The notes: generated by a model not told the origin, from the letters alone. Shown: positions 50,944-60,906, numbered from the stretch's first letter. The stretch is DNA of 64,000 nucleotides from Flavobacterium beibuense (GCF_004151245.1 NZ_JUIW01000013.1:1-64000); one strand, 5' to 3'. Translations and numbers: made by a program.

Positions 50944-51358
50944 AATACTACTAGATAAATATTTTGACGCAGAAACCAGTGTTGCCGAAGAAAATCAGCT
51001 TAAGATGTACTTTTCTTCATCCAATGTGGCGCCTCATTTGGAGCAGTACAGGTCTATGTTTGGATATTTTGCCCAGGCAGGCAGGCAGCGCTTTGAAAAG
51101 ACGATACCATTAAAAACTAAGAAACGCTATGTAGGATGGCTATCGGTTGCAGCAAGTGTTGTTATAGCATTTGGCGTGTTTACCTTTATTAACAAGGAAC
51201 CCCAGGAAGACCTTGGTACTTTTGATGATCCCGAAATTGCCTTAAGGGAAACTCAAAAAGCACTTAACCTGCTTTCTAACAATGTAAATAAGGGAGTAAA
51301 CAGCATTAACTACCTGGAAGAGTATGAGAACTCAAGAAAAACAATTTTTAAAAAATAA
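50924..51358 (+). CDS. Putative anti-sigma membrane protein
   Basis: A 144-residue protein with a cytoplasmic N-terminal half (ELREIEILLDKYFDAETSVA, helical, as in anti-sigma domains), one membrane helix (VGWLSVAASVVIAFGVFTFI) and a periplasmic C-terminus. It overlaps the sigma gene by 20 bases. No zinc-binding HxxxCxxC motif is seen. The anti-sigma role rests on position and topology. Confidence 0.72.
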   Translation: MELREIEILLDKYFDAETSVAEENQLKMYFSSSNVAPHLEQYRSMFGYFAQAGRQRFEKTIPLKTKKRYVGWLSVAASVVIAFGVFTFINKEPQEDLGTFDDPEIALRETQKALNLLSNNVNKGVNSINYLEEYENSRKTIFKK

Positions 51359-51362
51359 AACA

Positions 51363-51809
51363 ATGAAAAAATTTATAGCCATTTTAGTAATAATGCTTTC
51401 TCCGGTGCTGTTTTATGCACAGAGCGCATTCGACAAATTTGATGACAAAGACGGTATAGATGTGGTTTCGCTGGATAAAACTATGCTTGATCTTGCCGGT
51501 GACGACCTTAAACTAGGTAATGATGAGCAGGATATGGTAACCAAGTTTACTAAAGACCTGCAACAGCTTAAGATTTACAGTACTGAGGTTAAAAAATACA
51601 AGAACCAAATTGCCGATGCTGTAAAGAATTATGTAAAGGACAATAAACTGGAATCTCTTGTTAGTGTAAAGGATGACGGCGAAACCGTGAAAATTTACGC
51701 AAGACACAACAGGAGTGATGAAACTATTGAAGAAGTGTTAGTGTTCGTAGACAGTGGTAAGAAAGACGAGACAGTTCTTGTTACCTTTACCGGAAAAGTG
51801 AAACTATAA
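51363..51809 (+). CDS. DUF4252 exported protein, copy 1
   Basis: About 148 residues from the Met at 51363, which begins the signal peptide MKKFIAILVIMLSPVLFYAQ; the open frame from 51324 overlaps the previous gene. After the leader it reads SAFDKFDDKDGIDVVSLDKT, then a helical stretch and a C-terminal beta part (DETIEEVLVFVDSGKKDETV). This is the DUF4252 pattern, small exported proteins of unknown role. First of three paralogues in the sigma factor operon. Confidence 0.83.
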   Translation: MKKFIAILVIMLSPVLFYAQSAFDKFDDKDGIDVVSLDKTMLDLAGDDLKLGNDEQDMVTKFTKDLQQLKIYSTEVKKYKNQIADAVKNYVKDNKLESLVSVKDDGETVKIYARHNRSDETIEEVLVFVDSGKKDETVLVTFTGKVKL

Positions 51810-51843
51810 TAAATTGCCATAAACTTAATTTAAATACCACGTA

Positions 51844-52371
51844 ATGAAAAAGCTGATTGTAACTTTTGTATTAGTGCTGATGCCAACGCTGTTTTTTGCT
51901 CAGTCCATGTTTGATAAGTTCGAGGATGAGGATGAGATAATGACGGTACTGGTTAATAAAAAGATGTTTGAACTTATGGGGAACGTAAAGTCTGACCCTA
52001 ACAATAAGAACTCACAGCAATTTTTTGACCTTATAAAAAGGCTGGATAACCTTAAGGTTTTTACCACGGAAAGCACTAAGCACAAAGCGGAAATGAAAAA
52101 AACAGTGGATGCTTATCTTAAAAAGTATCCGCTTGAAGAACTGATGCGTATTAATGAAGGTGGAAGAAGTATCAAGATTTATGTAAAATCAGGTGCTACA
52201 TCATCTCAGGTTAAAGAACTCCTTATGTTTATGGATGGAGGAGACGAAGAAACAGTATTAATGTCGCTTACCGGTAACTTTGATATTAAGGAGATATCTT
52301 TCCTTACGGATTATATGAAAATACCGGGTGGTGATGAGATAAAAAAAGCATCATCTAAAAAATCTAAATAA
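51844..52371 (+). CDS. DUF4252 exported protein, copy 2
   Basis: A 175-residue paralogue with signal peptide MKKLIVTFVLVLMPTLFFAQ. The body starts SMFDKFEDEDEIMTVLVNKK, as in copy 1, and ends in a Lys/Ser-rich tail (KKASSKKSK). The late segment VKELLMFMDGGDEETVLMSL matches that of copy 1. It lies 34 bases after copy 1 and 6 before copy 3. Confidence 0.85.
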   Translation: MKKLIVTFVLVLMPTLFFAQSMFDKFEDEDEIMTVLVNKKMFELMGNVKSDPNNKNSQQFFDLIKRLDNLKVFTTESTKHKAEMKKTVDAYLKKYPLEELMRINEGGRSIKIYVKSGATSSQVKELLMFMDGGDEETVLMSLTGNFDIKEISFLTDYMKIPGGDEIKKASSKKSK

Positions 52372-52377
52372 CCCACG

Positions 52378-52938
52378 ATGAAAACCATTTATTATCTTTT
52401 CGGACTTGTAATTATAGCGGTGCTTACACTGGTATCGTGCGAGTCTAAGCCATCGCTGCAAAAGTATTTTGTAGAGAAATCGCAGTCAAATGAATTTATG
52501 GCTTTTGATTTGGGTACTGATATCATTAAGGCAGCTGGTTCTGATAACCTTACGGCAGATCAGGAGAAGGCACTTAAAGCAGTAAGAAAACTTAATATAC
52601 TTATATTCAAGTCAGACTCTACAGATACAAATGTAGCCCACTATAAAGAAGAGACTACAAAGGTAAAGAACATTCTTAAAAACGGCGAGTATGAGGAACT
52701 TATGAGAGTGGGTTCCGGTAAAGACGGTGCCAGTATAAACATGCTGGGGGAGAATGACGATATTGATGAGTTTGTGGTTTTCCTTCGCAAGGATGGTGTT
52801 TTTGGGCTAATAAGGGTTTTAGGAGACGAAATGACACCAACCGATGTGCTTACAATAATGCAACTGGTCGAAAAATCAGGGGTAGATATGGCACAGCTAC
52901 AGCCTGCACTGAATGAAATAAATGGAAGTAAAGGTTAA
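52378..52938 (+). CDS. DUF4252 lipoprotein, copy 3
   Basis: A 186-residue paralogue that differs by a lipoprotein signal (IIAVLTLVSCESKPS), so it is membrane-anchored where copies 1 and 2 are probably soluble. The DUF4252 core is recognised by SLQKYFVEKSQSNEFMAFDL and DIDEFVVFLRKDGVFGLIRV. Last gene of the ECF sigma operon, followed by a terminator. Confidence 0.83.
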   Translation: MKTIYYLFGLVIIAVLTLVSCESKPSLQKYFVEKSQSNEFMAFDLGTDIIKAAGSDNLTADQEKALKAVRKLNILIFKSDSTDTNVAHYKEETTKVKNILKNGEYEELMRVGSGKDGASINMLGENDDIDEFVVFLRKDGVFGLIRVLGDEMTPTDVLTIMQLVEKSGVDMAQLQPALNEINGSKG

Positions 52939-52954
52939 TCTAAAGATTATTATA

Positions 52955-52990
52955 AAAGAAAATCCGTTGCATTGCAGCGGATTTTTTTAT
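52955..52990. terminator. Shared bidirectional terminator
   Basis: Arms AATCCGTTGC (52961-52970) and GCAGCGGATT (52974-52983) with one G-T mismatch, A-run left and T7 right. It closes the DUF4252 operon and the carotenoid operon. Confidence 0.75.
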
Positions 52991-53430
52991 TTCTTAAAGT
53001 ATTTAAACGGTACGATTAGCATACCGAAACATTCTCCCTGATCTTTTCCTAAATGCTTATGGTGCATTTTATGTGCCCTCCTTACAGCTTTTGCATATCG
53101 GTTATTAGCATTTCTTAGAAACTTAAACCGCTGGTGAATAAAAATATCATGTACAAAAAAGTAAGCAATACCATAGGCTAGAATGCCTAAGCCAATGGCA
53201 AGCCCTATATCGAGTATATTGTATTTCCAAAGTAAAAAGAAGCCTATACTAACCAGCGCATAAAAAATAAAGAAAGCATCGTTGCGCTCAAACCACGAGT
53301 CATGGTCTTTTCGGTGATGGTCTTTGTGCAGGCTCCATAAAAAGCCATGCATTATAAATTTATGGGTAAACCAAGCCATAAATTCCATAAAGCAAAAAGT
53401 TAGTACAAAAACAAGTATATAAATCCACAT
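52987..53430 (-). CDS. crtZ: Beta-carotene hydroxylase
   Basis: A 147-residue membrane di-iron hydroxylase that converts beta-carotene to zeaxanthin. All histidine boxes of the CrtZ type are seen: HKFIMH, HKDHHRKDHD, HDIFIHQRF and HKMHHKHLG. Four membrane helices. It is the last gene of the leftward crtI-crtB-crtZ run, 11 bases after crtB. No lycopene cyclase gene is present in the window, so the pathway must be completed elsewhere. Confidence 0.93.
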   Translation of the reverse strand: MWIYILVFVLTFCFMEFMAWFTHKFIMHGFLWSLHKDHHRKDHDSWFERNDAFFIFYALVSIGFFLLWKYNILDIGLAIGLGILAYGIAYFFVHDIFIHQRFKFLRNANNRYAKAVRRAHKMHHKHLGKDQGECFGMLIVPFKYFKK

Positions 53431-53441
53431 GGCTTATAATT

Positions 53442-54281
53442 TTAAATAAAGTTAAGGCGATAATTTAAATAGCACTGTGCCAAAAGCCCTAATTTTTGAT
53501 AATTAGGTACTCTTATACGCCTGTTCTTAATTTCAAGAGGCGGAGTGTTTTTTAGTTTTTTAAGCAATTTCCTGTAATAGGCATAGGCTGTGTAAACACC
53601 AAATTTAGCTTCAACAGGTAGTTTTAGTATCCCTTTATAACCTTCTGCAAGGTCAGCCTCTATCTCTTCAATAATCTGTCTTTTTACCTCGTCGGTCATT
53701 TCGTTGAGGTTAAGCGAAGGGAAGTAGTTGCGTTCCAGTTCCTCGGTGTCGGCTTTTAAATCCCTAAGGAAGTTTACCTTTTGAAAGGCTGAACCTAAAC
53801 GCATGGCAGGGCCTTTTAGTTCCTCATAGCGCTTATCATCATTATTTACAAAAACCTTTAGGCACATTAGTCCCACCACATCTGCCGATCCATATATGTA
53901 TTCGTTGTATTCAGAAAGGGTAGTGTAATCCTTTTTTACCAAATCCTGCCTCATACTGTTCATAAAGGCATCTATAAGCTGCTGTGGTATATTGTATTTT
54001 ATAGCGGTATGCTGAAACGAGTTTAAAACAGGGTTTAGGCTTATTTTATCCCTAAGGGCATTAGTAAGATCTTCTTCAAAAAGGCAGAAAAGCTGTTCTT
54101 TGTCATACTCATGAAAAGTATCCACGATCTCATCGGCAAACCTTACAAAACCATAAATATTGTAAATGTCCTGCCTTATGCGTGGCGACAGCATTTTTAC
54201 TGCAGAGGAGAACGACGTGCTGTAAGCACGCGTTACATTTTTACTGCACTCATAAGAGATTTTGTCAAATATTGATTTCAT
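53442..54281 (-). CDS. crtB: Phytoene synthase
   Basis: Condenses two geranylgeranyl diphosphates to phytoene. The 279-residue protein has the two aspartate-rich motifs of the squalene/phytoene synthase family: GFVRFADEIVDTF and KVNFLRDLKADTEELERNYF, plus YGSADVVGLMCLKVF between them. It overlaps crtI by 17 bases, so the two are translated together. Confidence 0.94.
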   Translation of the reverse strand: MKSIFDKISYECSKNVTRAYSTSFSSAVKMLSPRIRQDIYNIYGFVRFADEIVDTFHEYDKEQLFCLFEEDLTNALRDKISLNPVLNSFQHTAIKYNIPQQLIDAFMNSMRQDLVKKDYTTLSEYNEYIYGSADVVGLMCLKVFVNNDDKRYEELKGPAMRLGSAFQKVNFLRDLKADTEELERNYFPSLNLNEMTDEVKRQIIEEIEADLAEGYKGILKLPVEAKFGVYTAYAYYRKLLKKLKNTPPLEIKNRRIRVPNYQKLGLLAQCYLNYRLNFI

Positions 54282-55776
54282 AGTGCTTCGTTAAGGATTT
54301 CTTTGGTTCTTTGTCCAGTTGTTTTTCTATAAGTCCCGCAACGAGTTTGCCTGATATAAGTGCAGGCGGTACTCCCGGTCCGGGAACAGTTAACTGACCC
54401 GTAAAAAACAGGTTCTTTACTTTCTTGCTTTTTAGCCCAGGCCTTAAAAATGCAGTCTGCATAAGTGTATTGGCCAGTCCGTAAGCATTTCCTTTGTATG
54501 AATTATAGTCCTTTACAAAATCGTTTACACAAAACGATTCTTTAAATAATATGCTGTCTCTAAGTTTTTGCTGTGTTAGGTTTTCCAGTCTTGTAATTAT
54601 CTTTTCAAAATATTTTTCCCTTAGCTCAGGTGTATCTTCAATTCCTGGTGCAAGCGGTATTAGAAAGGTACCAGCTTCTTTACCAACAGGCATTGCATCA
54701 GTATCTGTTTTACCGGAGAAGCTGGCATAAAATAAAGGTTCGTCAGGCCATTTGGGATTATCGTAAATGTCAATGGCATGAGTATCAAAATCCGAATCAA
54801 AAAACAGGGTATGATGCTCTACATTTTCTACTGGCTTATCAAACCCTACATAAAATAATAGGGAAGAAGGGGCGAACACCTTTTTTTGCCAGTAGCCCTC
54901 ATCATATTGCCTGAACTTTTTATCTAAAAGTGTTTCTGTATGATGATAGTCGGCACCGCTTAAAATAATATCGGCATATAGCTTTTCTCCATTAACGGTT
55001 ATATATTCGGCACAACCTGTTTCTGATACTCCTATTTTTGAAACGGATGCATTGGTTACAAACTTCACGCCCTGTTCCTTAGCAAGTTTAACCATTCCTT
55101 CAACTACGCTGTACATTCCGTTTTTTGGATACCAGGTACCAAGGCCAAAATCGGCATAATTCATAAAGCTGTAAAAAGAAGGGGTGTCACTGGGTTTTGC
55201 ACCTAAAAACAAAACAGGAAATTCGAGTATTTGCACCAAACGTTTGTTCTTGAATTTTTTACGGATGTCTTTTGAAATGTTTCCAAAAAATTGCCCGAGT
55301 TTTGCTATGGTTTGTGGGGTAACCAGTTCCAGTGGGGACAAACCCGGGCGGTAAACCAAATCTTTTATAGCAATATCATAATTGCTTTTTGCTTCACTTA
55401 TAAAGTTCTTAAGCTCTGTACTGCTGCCGGGTTCGTTTTCTTCAAATACCCTGTATATATCTTCCAGGTTATCTGCTATGGTTATATAATCTTCTTTACC
55501 AAAATAAACACTATAGGCAGGAGATAGTTTTTCAAGTTGGTAGTAATCGCGTGGCTTCTTGCCGAAATCCTCAAAAAAACGCTCAAAAACATCGGGCATC
55601 CAGTACCATGTAGGCCCCATGTCAAAAGTGAAACCGTCTTTTTTCAGCTGTCTTGCCCTGCCTCCAAGCGTATCGTTCTTTTCGTAAACAGTCACGTCGT
55701 TACCTTCGCCGGCTAAATAGGCAGCGGCAGCAAGTGAGGAAAATCCTGAACCGATTATTTTAATAGTAGCATTCAT
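54265..55776 (-). CDS. crtI: Phytoene desaturase
   Basis: Four-step FAD-dependent desaturation of phytoene to lycopene. The 503-residue protein opens with the dinucleotide fold IIGSGFSSLAAAAYLAGEGN and the VYEKNDTLGGRARQL motif, and closes with the flavin-binding LFFTGQLTVPGPGVPPALIS. Length is normal for bacterial CrtI. An 11-bp inverted repeat (55776-55809) covers the translation start region and may be an operator for the adjacent CarH-like regulator. Confidence 0.94.
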   Translation of the reverse strand: MNATIKIIGSGFSSLAAAAYLAGEGNDVTVYEKNDTLGGRARQLKKDGFTFDMGPTWYWMPDVFERFFEDFGKKPRDYYQLEKLSPAYSVYFGKEDYITIADNLEDIYRVFEENEPGSSTELKNFISEAKSNYDIAIKDLVYRPGLSPLELVTPQTIAKLGQFFGNISKDIRKKFKNKRLVQILEFPVLFLGAKPSDTPSFYSFMNYADFGLGTWYPKNGMYSVVEGMVKLAKEQGVKFVTNASVSKIGVSETGCAEYITVNGEKLYADIILSGADYHHTETLLDKKFRQYDEGYWQKKVFAPSSLLFYVGFDKPVENVEHHTLFFDSDFDTHAIDIYDNPKWPDEPLFYASFSGKTDTDAMPVGKEAGTFLIPLAPGIEDTPELREKYFEKIITRLENLTQQKLRDSILFKESFCVNDFVKDYNSYKGNAYGLANTLMQTAFLRPGLKSKKVKNLFFTGQLTVPGPGVPPALISGKLVAGLIEKQLDKEPKKSLTKHYEINI

Positions 55777-55809
55777 TTGTTTAATAAAATTAAAAAAATA
55801 TTAAACAAA
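55776..55809. promoter_or_regulatory. Candidate operator before crtI
   Basis: Perfect 11-bp inverted repeat TTTGTTTAATA (55776-55786) and TATTAAACAAA (55799-55809) with a 12-base A/T spacer. Half-site centres are about two helical turns apart. It lies in the 54-base gap between the regulator gene and crtI. Confidence 0.5.
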
Positions 55810-55830
55810 AACAATAAAGCTTTTGTTAAA

Positions 55831-56730
55831 TTAAAGTTTGTTGGTAAAGTCGGATATAGAATTAAAGACTCTTATGTTGGGGTTTAATATTTCTGTGTCT
55901 AAATATTGAGCATTCCTTCCAAAAAGGTAAAGCCTGGTCTCGTCGTCATTTATCACATGCTTTTTAAGTTCCTCTACATACTCGCTTATTTCGTTGTTGT
56001 TTGGCTCGACGGTTGTATAGGTTATAAACGTAATATTGCTGAAGTAGGTTTTAACATCCCTTAGGTTTTCAAGAGGTACACTTTCTCCTAAATATACGGT
56101 TTTATATCCATTAAGACTGAGTTCGTAGTTAAGGAACATTAATCCTAATTCGTGTATTTCGTTTAATGGCAGATATAAAACAAATGTTCTGTCAGTTTTT
56201 GTAGGCGGTGTAGTTTGTATTTTTTCGGTGTTGGATGCTAACTTCTGTTTTATCAAAAAGCTTATAAAGTGCTCATGAGCAGGGGTTATGGTGTTGGTTT
56301 GCCATAAGTGGCCTATCTCATTAAGCAGCGGAAGGAAAAAATCGTAGAATATCTCTTTAAATGATTTATCCTGTAATAGTGAGTTGTAGGTGTTTAGAAA
56401 TAGTGACTGGTCAAAATTCATCATGGCCAGTTTAAAATTGTTAAGCACATGATCTGCAAGACTGCTTTTGGAAAGTATTTCCTTAACTAGTACCGGAATC
56501 TTTTCGGGAGGCATTTTAGAAATGGCTGATATCTTATATCCAAAATTGTGAAGGGTGGTGATATTAAGCAGTTTCTGAAGGTTTTTTATGTCATAAACCC
56601 GTATGTTGGTATCTGTACGCATGGGTTCCAGGATATTGTATCGTTTTTCCCAAATGCGTATAGTATGAGCCTTGATGCCGGATAGGTTTTCAAGATCTTT
56701 TATATTGAATATGTTTTTTACACTGTTCAT
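55831..56730 (-). CDS. CarH-like MerR regulator with cobalamin-binding domain
   Basis: About 299 residues from the Met at 56730 (MNSVKNIFNIKDLENLSGIK); an ATG at 56754 would add eight residues. MerR-type helix-turn-helix HTIRIWEKRY, a four-helix middle domain, and a C-terminal Rossmann B12 domain. The light-sensor signatures are intact: W-x9-EH in LWQTNTITPAHEHF (W143, E153, H154) and ExHxxG in NEIHELG (H193). CarH proteins bind adenosylcobalamin, repress carotenoid genes in the dark and release DNA in light. It lies just upstream of crtI on the same strand. Confidence 0.88.
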   Translation of the reverse strand: MNSVKNIFNIKDLENLSGIKAHTIRIWEKRYNILEPMRTDTNIRVYDIKNLQKLLNITTLHNFGYKISAISKMPPEKIPVLVKEILSKSSLADHVLNNFKLAMMNFDQSLFLNTYNSLLQDKSFKEIFYDFFLPLLNEIGHLWQTNTITPAHEHFISFLIKQKLASNTEKIQTTPPTKTDRTFVLYLPLNEIHELGLMFLNYELSLNGYKTVYLGESVPLENLRDVKTYFSNITFITYTTVEPNNNEISEYVEELKKHVINDDETRLYLFGRNAQYLDTEILNPNIRVFNSISDFTNKL

Positions 56731-56745
56731 TGTTTTTTTAAAAAC

Positions 56746-56776
56746 TTTAAACAAAGTTAATTAAAAAATGTTTAAA
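56746..56776. promoter_or_regulatory. Candidate regulator-binding site and -7 box of the carH-like gene
   Basis: TTTAAACA (56746-56753) and TGTTTAAA (56769-56776) form an 8-bp inverted pair 15 bases apart. The minus-strand -7 box TAACTTTG (56752-56759) lies within it. The half-site resembles that before crtI, in the opposite orientation, hinting at autoregulation. Confidence 0.4.
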
Positions 56777-56830
56777 TAGGCTTTTCATGACTTTCTTTTT
56801 TTGCGTTACGTAATTTATTATAATAGATTT

Positions 56831-56875
56831 AGTGTTTTCCTGTATTGTGTTTTAAATAATATTATATCACCTTTG
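56831..56875 (+). promoter_or_regulatory. Promoter of small-RNA unit 1
   Basis: AGTGTTTTCCTGTATTGT (56831-56848) contains the -33 TTG (56845-56847); after 20 bases comes CACCTTTG (56868-56875), close to TAnnTTTG. The spacer differs from that of unit 2 while both boxes and the 18-mer are kept. Confidence 0.6.
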
Positions 56876-56881
56876 TATTGT

Positions 56882-56952
56882 AAAGCCGACTAGACGGTTA
56901 TGCAATGTTTGTTCTATTATAAGCCTGCTTTGGGGACAAGGCGGGTTTTTTT
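56882..56952 (+). ncRNA. Putative small RNA, unit 1
   Basis: A predicted transcript of about 70 bases, from near 56882 to the terminator T-run at 56946-56952 (stem GCCTGCTT / AGGCGGG with G-U pairs). It shares GCAATGTTTG (56902-56911) with unit 2. A tiny frame, ATG TTT GTT CTA TTA TAA (MFVLL), starts at 56905; whether it is translated cannot be told. Confidence 0.55.
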
Positions 56953-56995
56953 GTGGCCTGTTGTAAAGGTTTACGTGTTTTTACATGATAAATTC

Positions 56996-57040
56996 AGTGT
57001 TTTCCTGTATTGTAAAAACAGTGCTTTGGTTGCATCTTTG
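56996..57040 (+). promoter_or_regulatory. Promoter of small-RNA unit 2
   Basis: The identical 18-mer AGTGTTTTCCTGTATTGT (56996-57013), then 19 bases and CATCTTTG (57033-57040). Every element is exactly 165 bases from its counterpart in unit 1. Confidence 0.6.
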
Positions 57041-57046
57041 TATTCA

Positions 57047-57119
57047 ACAAATCAACCCATCAATCGTTAACGCAATGTTTGGTCAATAAAAAAGCTCCAC
57101 TGTCTGCGGAGCTTTTTTT
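57047..57119 (+). ncRNA. Putative small RNA, unit 2
   Basis: A predicted transcript of about 73 bases ending in a strong terminator: AAAAAGCTCC / GGAGCTTTTT with a T7 run (57113-57119). It shares GCAATGTTTGG-like sequence with unit 1 (57072-57081). A tiny frame, ATG TTT GGT CAA TAA (MFGQ), starts at 57075. The terminator also serves the convergent lipoprotein gene. Confidence 0.58.
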
Positions 57120-57138
57120 ATAAAAAATATCTAAAACA

Positions 57139-58353
57139 TTAAATAGAGTTCTCCAGTATTTTAGGTAAATCGGTTTCCCAATTGGTTACTATAAACTTAT
57201 CGAATATACGATTGTCTTTCCCAATTACATAACATATATGAGAACAGTAAGTCTCTCTGTATTTTGTATATATGTCTTTATTGGCTTCAAGTTCAGTATC
57301 TATTTGTATTGTGCCGGTTTTTCTCTCTTTTATGGCAGAGTCCATTCTAATTACATGAACCTTACTGCCATATTTATTGCTTATATCAAAAAAAGCCTGT
57401 GTGGAAGCCACATCACCACCGCATCCGCAGGAGTTGACAATAATTATTATCTTATCGTGAAGGTCTGTACTGTTAATAATACTTCCTGTAGTAGTGGTAG
57501 CAGAAAAAGCAGGTGCAATCATGCCAACTTCAGTCCCTGTTTTTTCTGTAAAGCTGTTGTCTTTTATAAGTGTAATATATTCGCCGTTATTGGTAATATT
57601 TTCAAAACGGTAATGATTGTTGTTAAGTTTGATATATTGTCCCACTCCTATCTGGTCTCTTTCAAATATAGTGTCTTTTACTTTTTCATCATCTGATAAT
57701 AAGGCTATTTTCGTTCCAAATACATCAGCGCTGTTATTGTAGTTAAAAACCATGTTTCGTAAATTACTGGCACCTATTTTATAGTTTTTATTATTAATGT
57801 TTATGTCGGCTGTTAAGTACTCGCTTTTACCCAGTCCCAAATCGTTATTCGAATTGCCTATCTTTATCCATGAGGAATCTTTTACAATTTGCTTTCCGTT
57901 AGAGATTTCATACCTGCATTGTACCAAATCTTTGTTTGAACCCCATTCAAAATCCCTGTAAAGACGAATAGAGTCATCAGTAAAGTCCCGATTGTTAATC
58001 TGATCAACAATAAAAACCCTTTCTTTTCCGGCTGTACCTGTCATAAGGTTAATATAATGGGGTGTTTTTGAATGTAAATCTGTTGGGAGTAACCCCCGTT
58101 TTATATTCTGAATTTGTTTAGGATAAACAACAGGGTAAGGAAATGTATCTATTGTATCTTTAAAATCCATTGAAGTAGCTCCTGCACCAAAAAATCGTCC
58201 TCCTTTGTTTTTTTTGGTTCTTATAACCAGTGTATCGTTTTCTGCAGTAAAGTGGTTAGGTTTGCTTTGTGAAAGTTGTTTGTGGTCGTCTTTACTTTTT
58301 TGACAGCCCTGAAGTATAAGTGCAATCAATAAAGCTTTAAAAAGTAGTTTCAT
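57139..58353 (-). CDS. Thioredoxin-fold lipoprotein with atypical CGC site
   Basis: A 404-residue lipoprotein (signal MKLLFKALLIALILQG then C). Residues about 30-275 are beta-rich and not recognised; about 283-404 form a TlpA/AhpC-like thioredoxin fold starting GMIAPAFSATTTTG. In place of WCxxC it has VNSCGCGGD (C309, C311), and where the cis-proline should be it reads CSHICYVIG (C370, C374), with His at the proline position. That suggests an altered redox or metal-binding site. Single gene upstream of katG on the other strand. Confidence 0.75.
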   Translation of the reverse strand: MKLLFKALLIALILQGCQKSKDDHKQLSQSKPNHFTAENDTLVIRTKKNKGGRFFGAGATSMDFKDTIDTFPYPVVYPKQIQNIKRGLLPTDLHSKTPHYINLMTGTAGKERVFIVDQINNRDFTDDSIRLYRDFEWGSNKDLVQCRYEISNGKQIVKDSSWIKIGNSNNDLGLGKSEYLTADININNKNYKIGASNLRNMVFNYNNSADVFGTKIALLSDDEKVKDTIFERDQIGVGQYIKLNNNHYRFENITNNGEYITLIKDNSFTEKTGTEVGMIAPAFSATTTTGSIINSTDLHDKIIIIVNSCGCGGDVASTQAFFDISNKYGSKVHVIRMDSAIKERKTGTIQIDTELEANKDIYTKYRETYCSHICYVIGKDNRIFDKFIVTNWETDLPKILENSI

Positions 58354-58502
58354 TGTAAGGCGGTTTGTTGTTTGTAATAAAAAGCTAACGCATAAAGAAA
58401 TTAAAAATTATATGTTTTGATTTCAGATTTTGCCTGAATAAGTTTTTATTATTCTGATATAGAATAAATTGATTCTCATAATCTTTGATGATGTTTTATA
58501 AA

Positions 58503-58518
58503 ATCCTAACTTTAGGAT
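58503..58518. promoter_or_regulatory. Perfect 16-bp palindrome before katG
   Basis: ATCCTAACTTTAGGAT, arms of seven bases around CT, 57 bases before the katG start in a 221-base gap. It could bind a dimeric regulator or sit in the mRNA leader. Confidence 0.5.
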
Positions 58519-58559
58519 GTTACATAATGTGCGAATTAGCAAAGTATTACCAATCATAA

Positions 58560-60851
<2,292 letters not shown>

Positions 60852-60869
60852 TCCTTAAAATTTATATAT

Positions 60870-60906
60870 TGAAAGAATCCCGGTAATTACCGGGATTTCT
60901 TTTTTA
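60870..60906. terminator. Shared bidirectional terminator
   Basis: A perfect 22-bp palindrome at 60876-60897 (half-site AATCCCGGTAA) followed by TTCTTTTTT. It closes katG and the convergent AraC-type gene. Confidence 0.75.

Larger units (their letters stand above)
56731..57138. other. 408-base intergenic region with two small-RNA-like units
   Basis: No protein gene of normal size. From left to right it holds the regulator promoter (56746-56776), a TTACGTAA palindrome (56806-56813), and two tandem rightward units, each with a similar promoter, a transcript of about 70 bases and a terminator. Confidence 0.7.
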
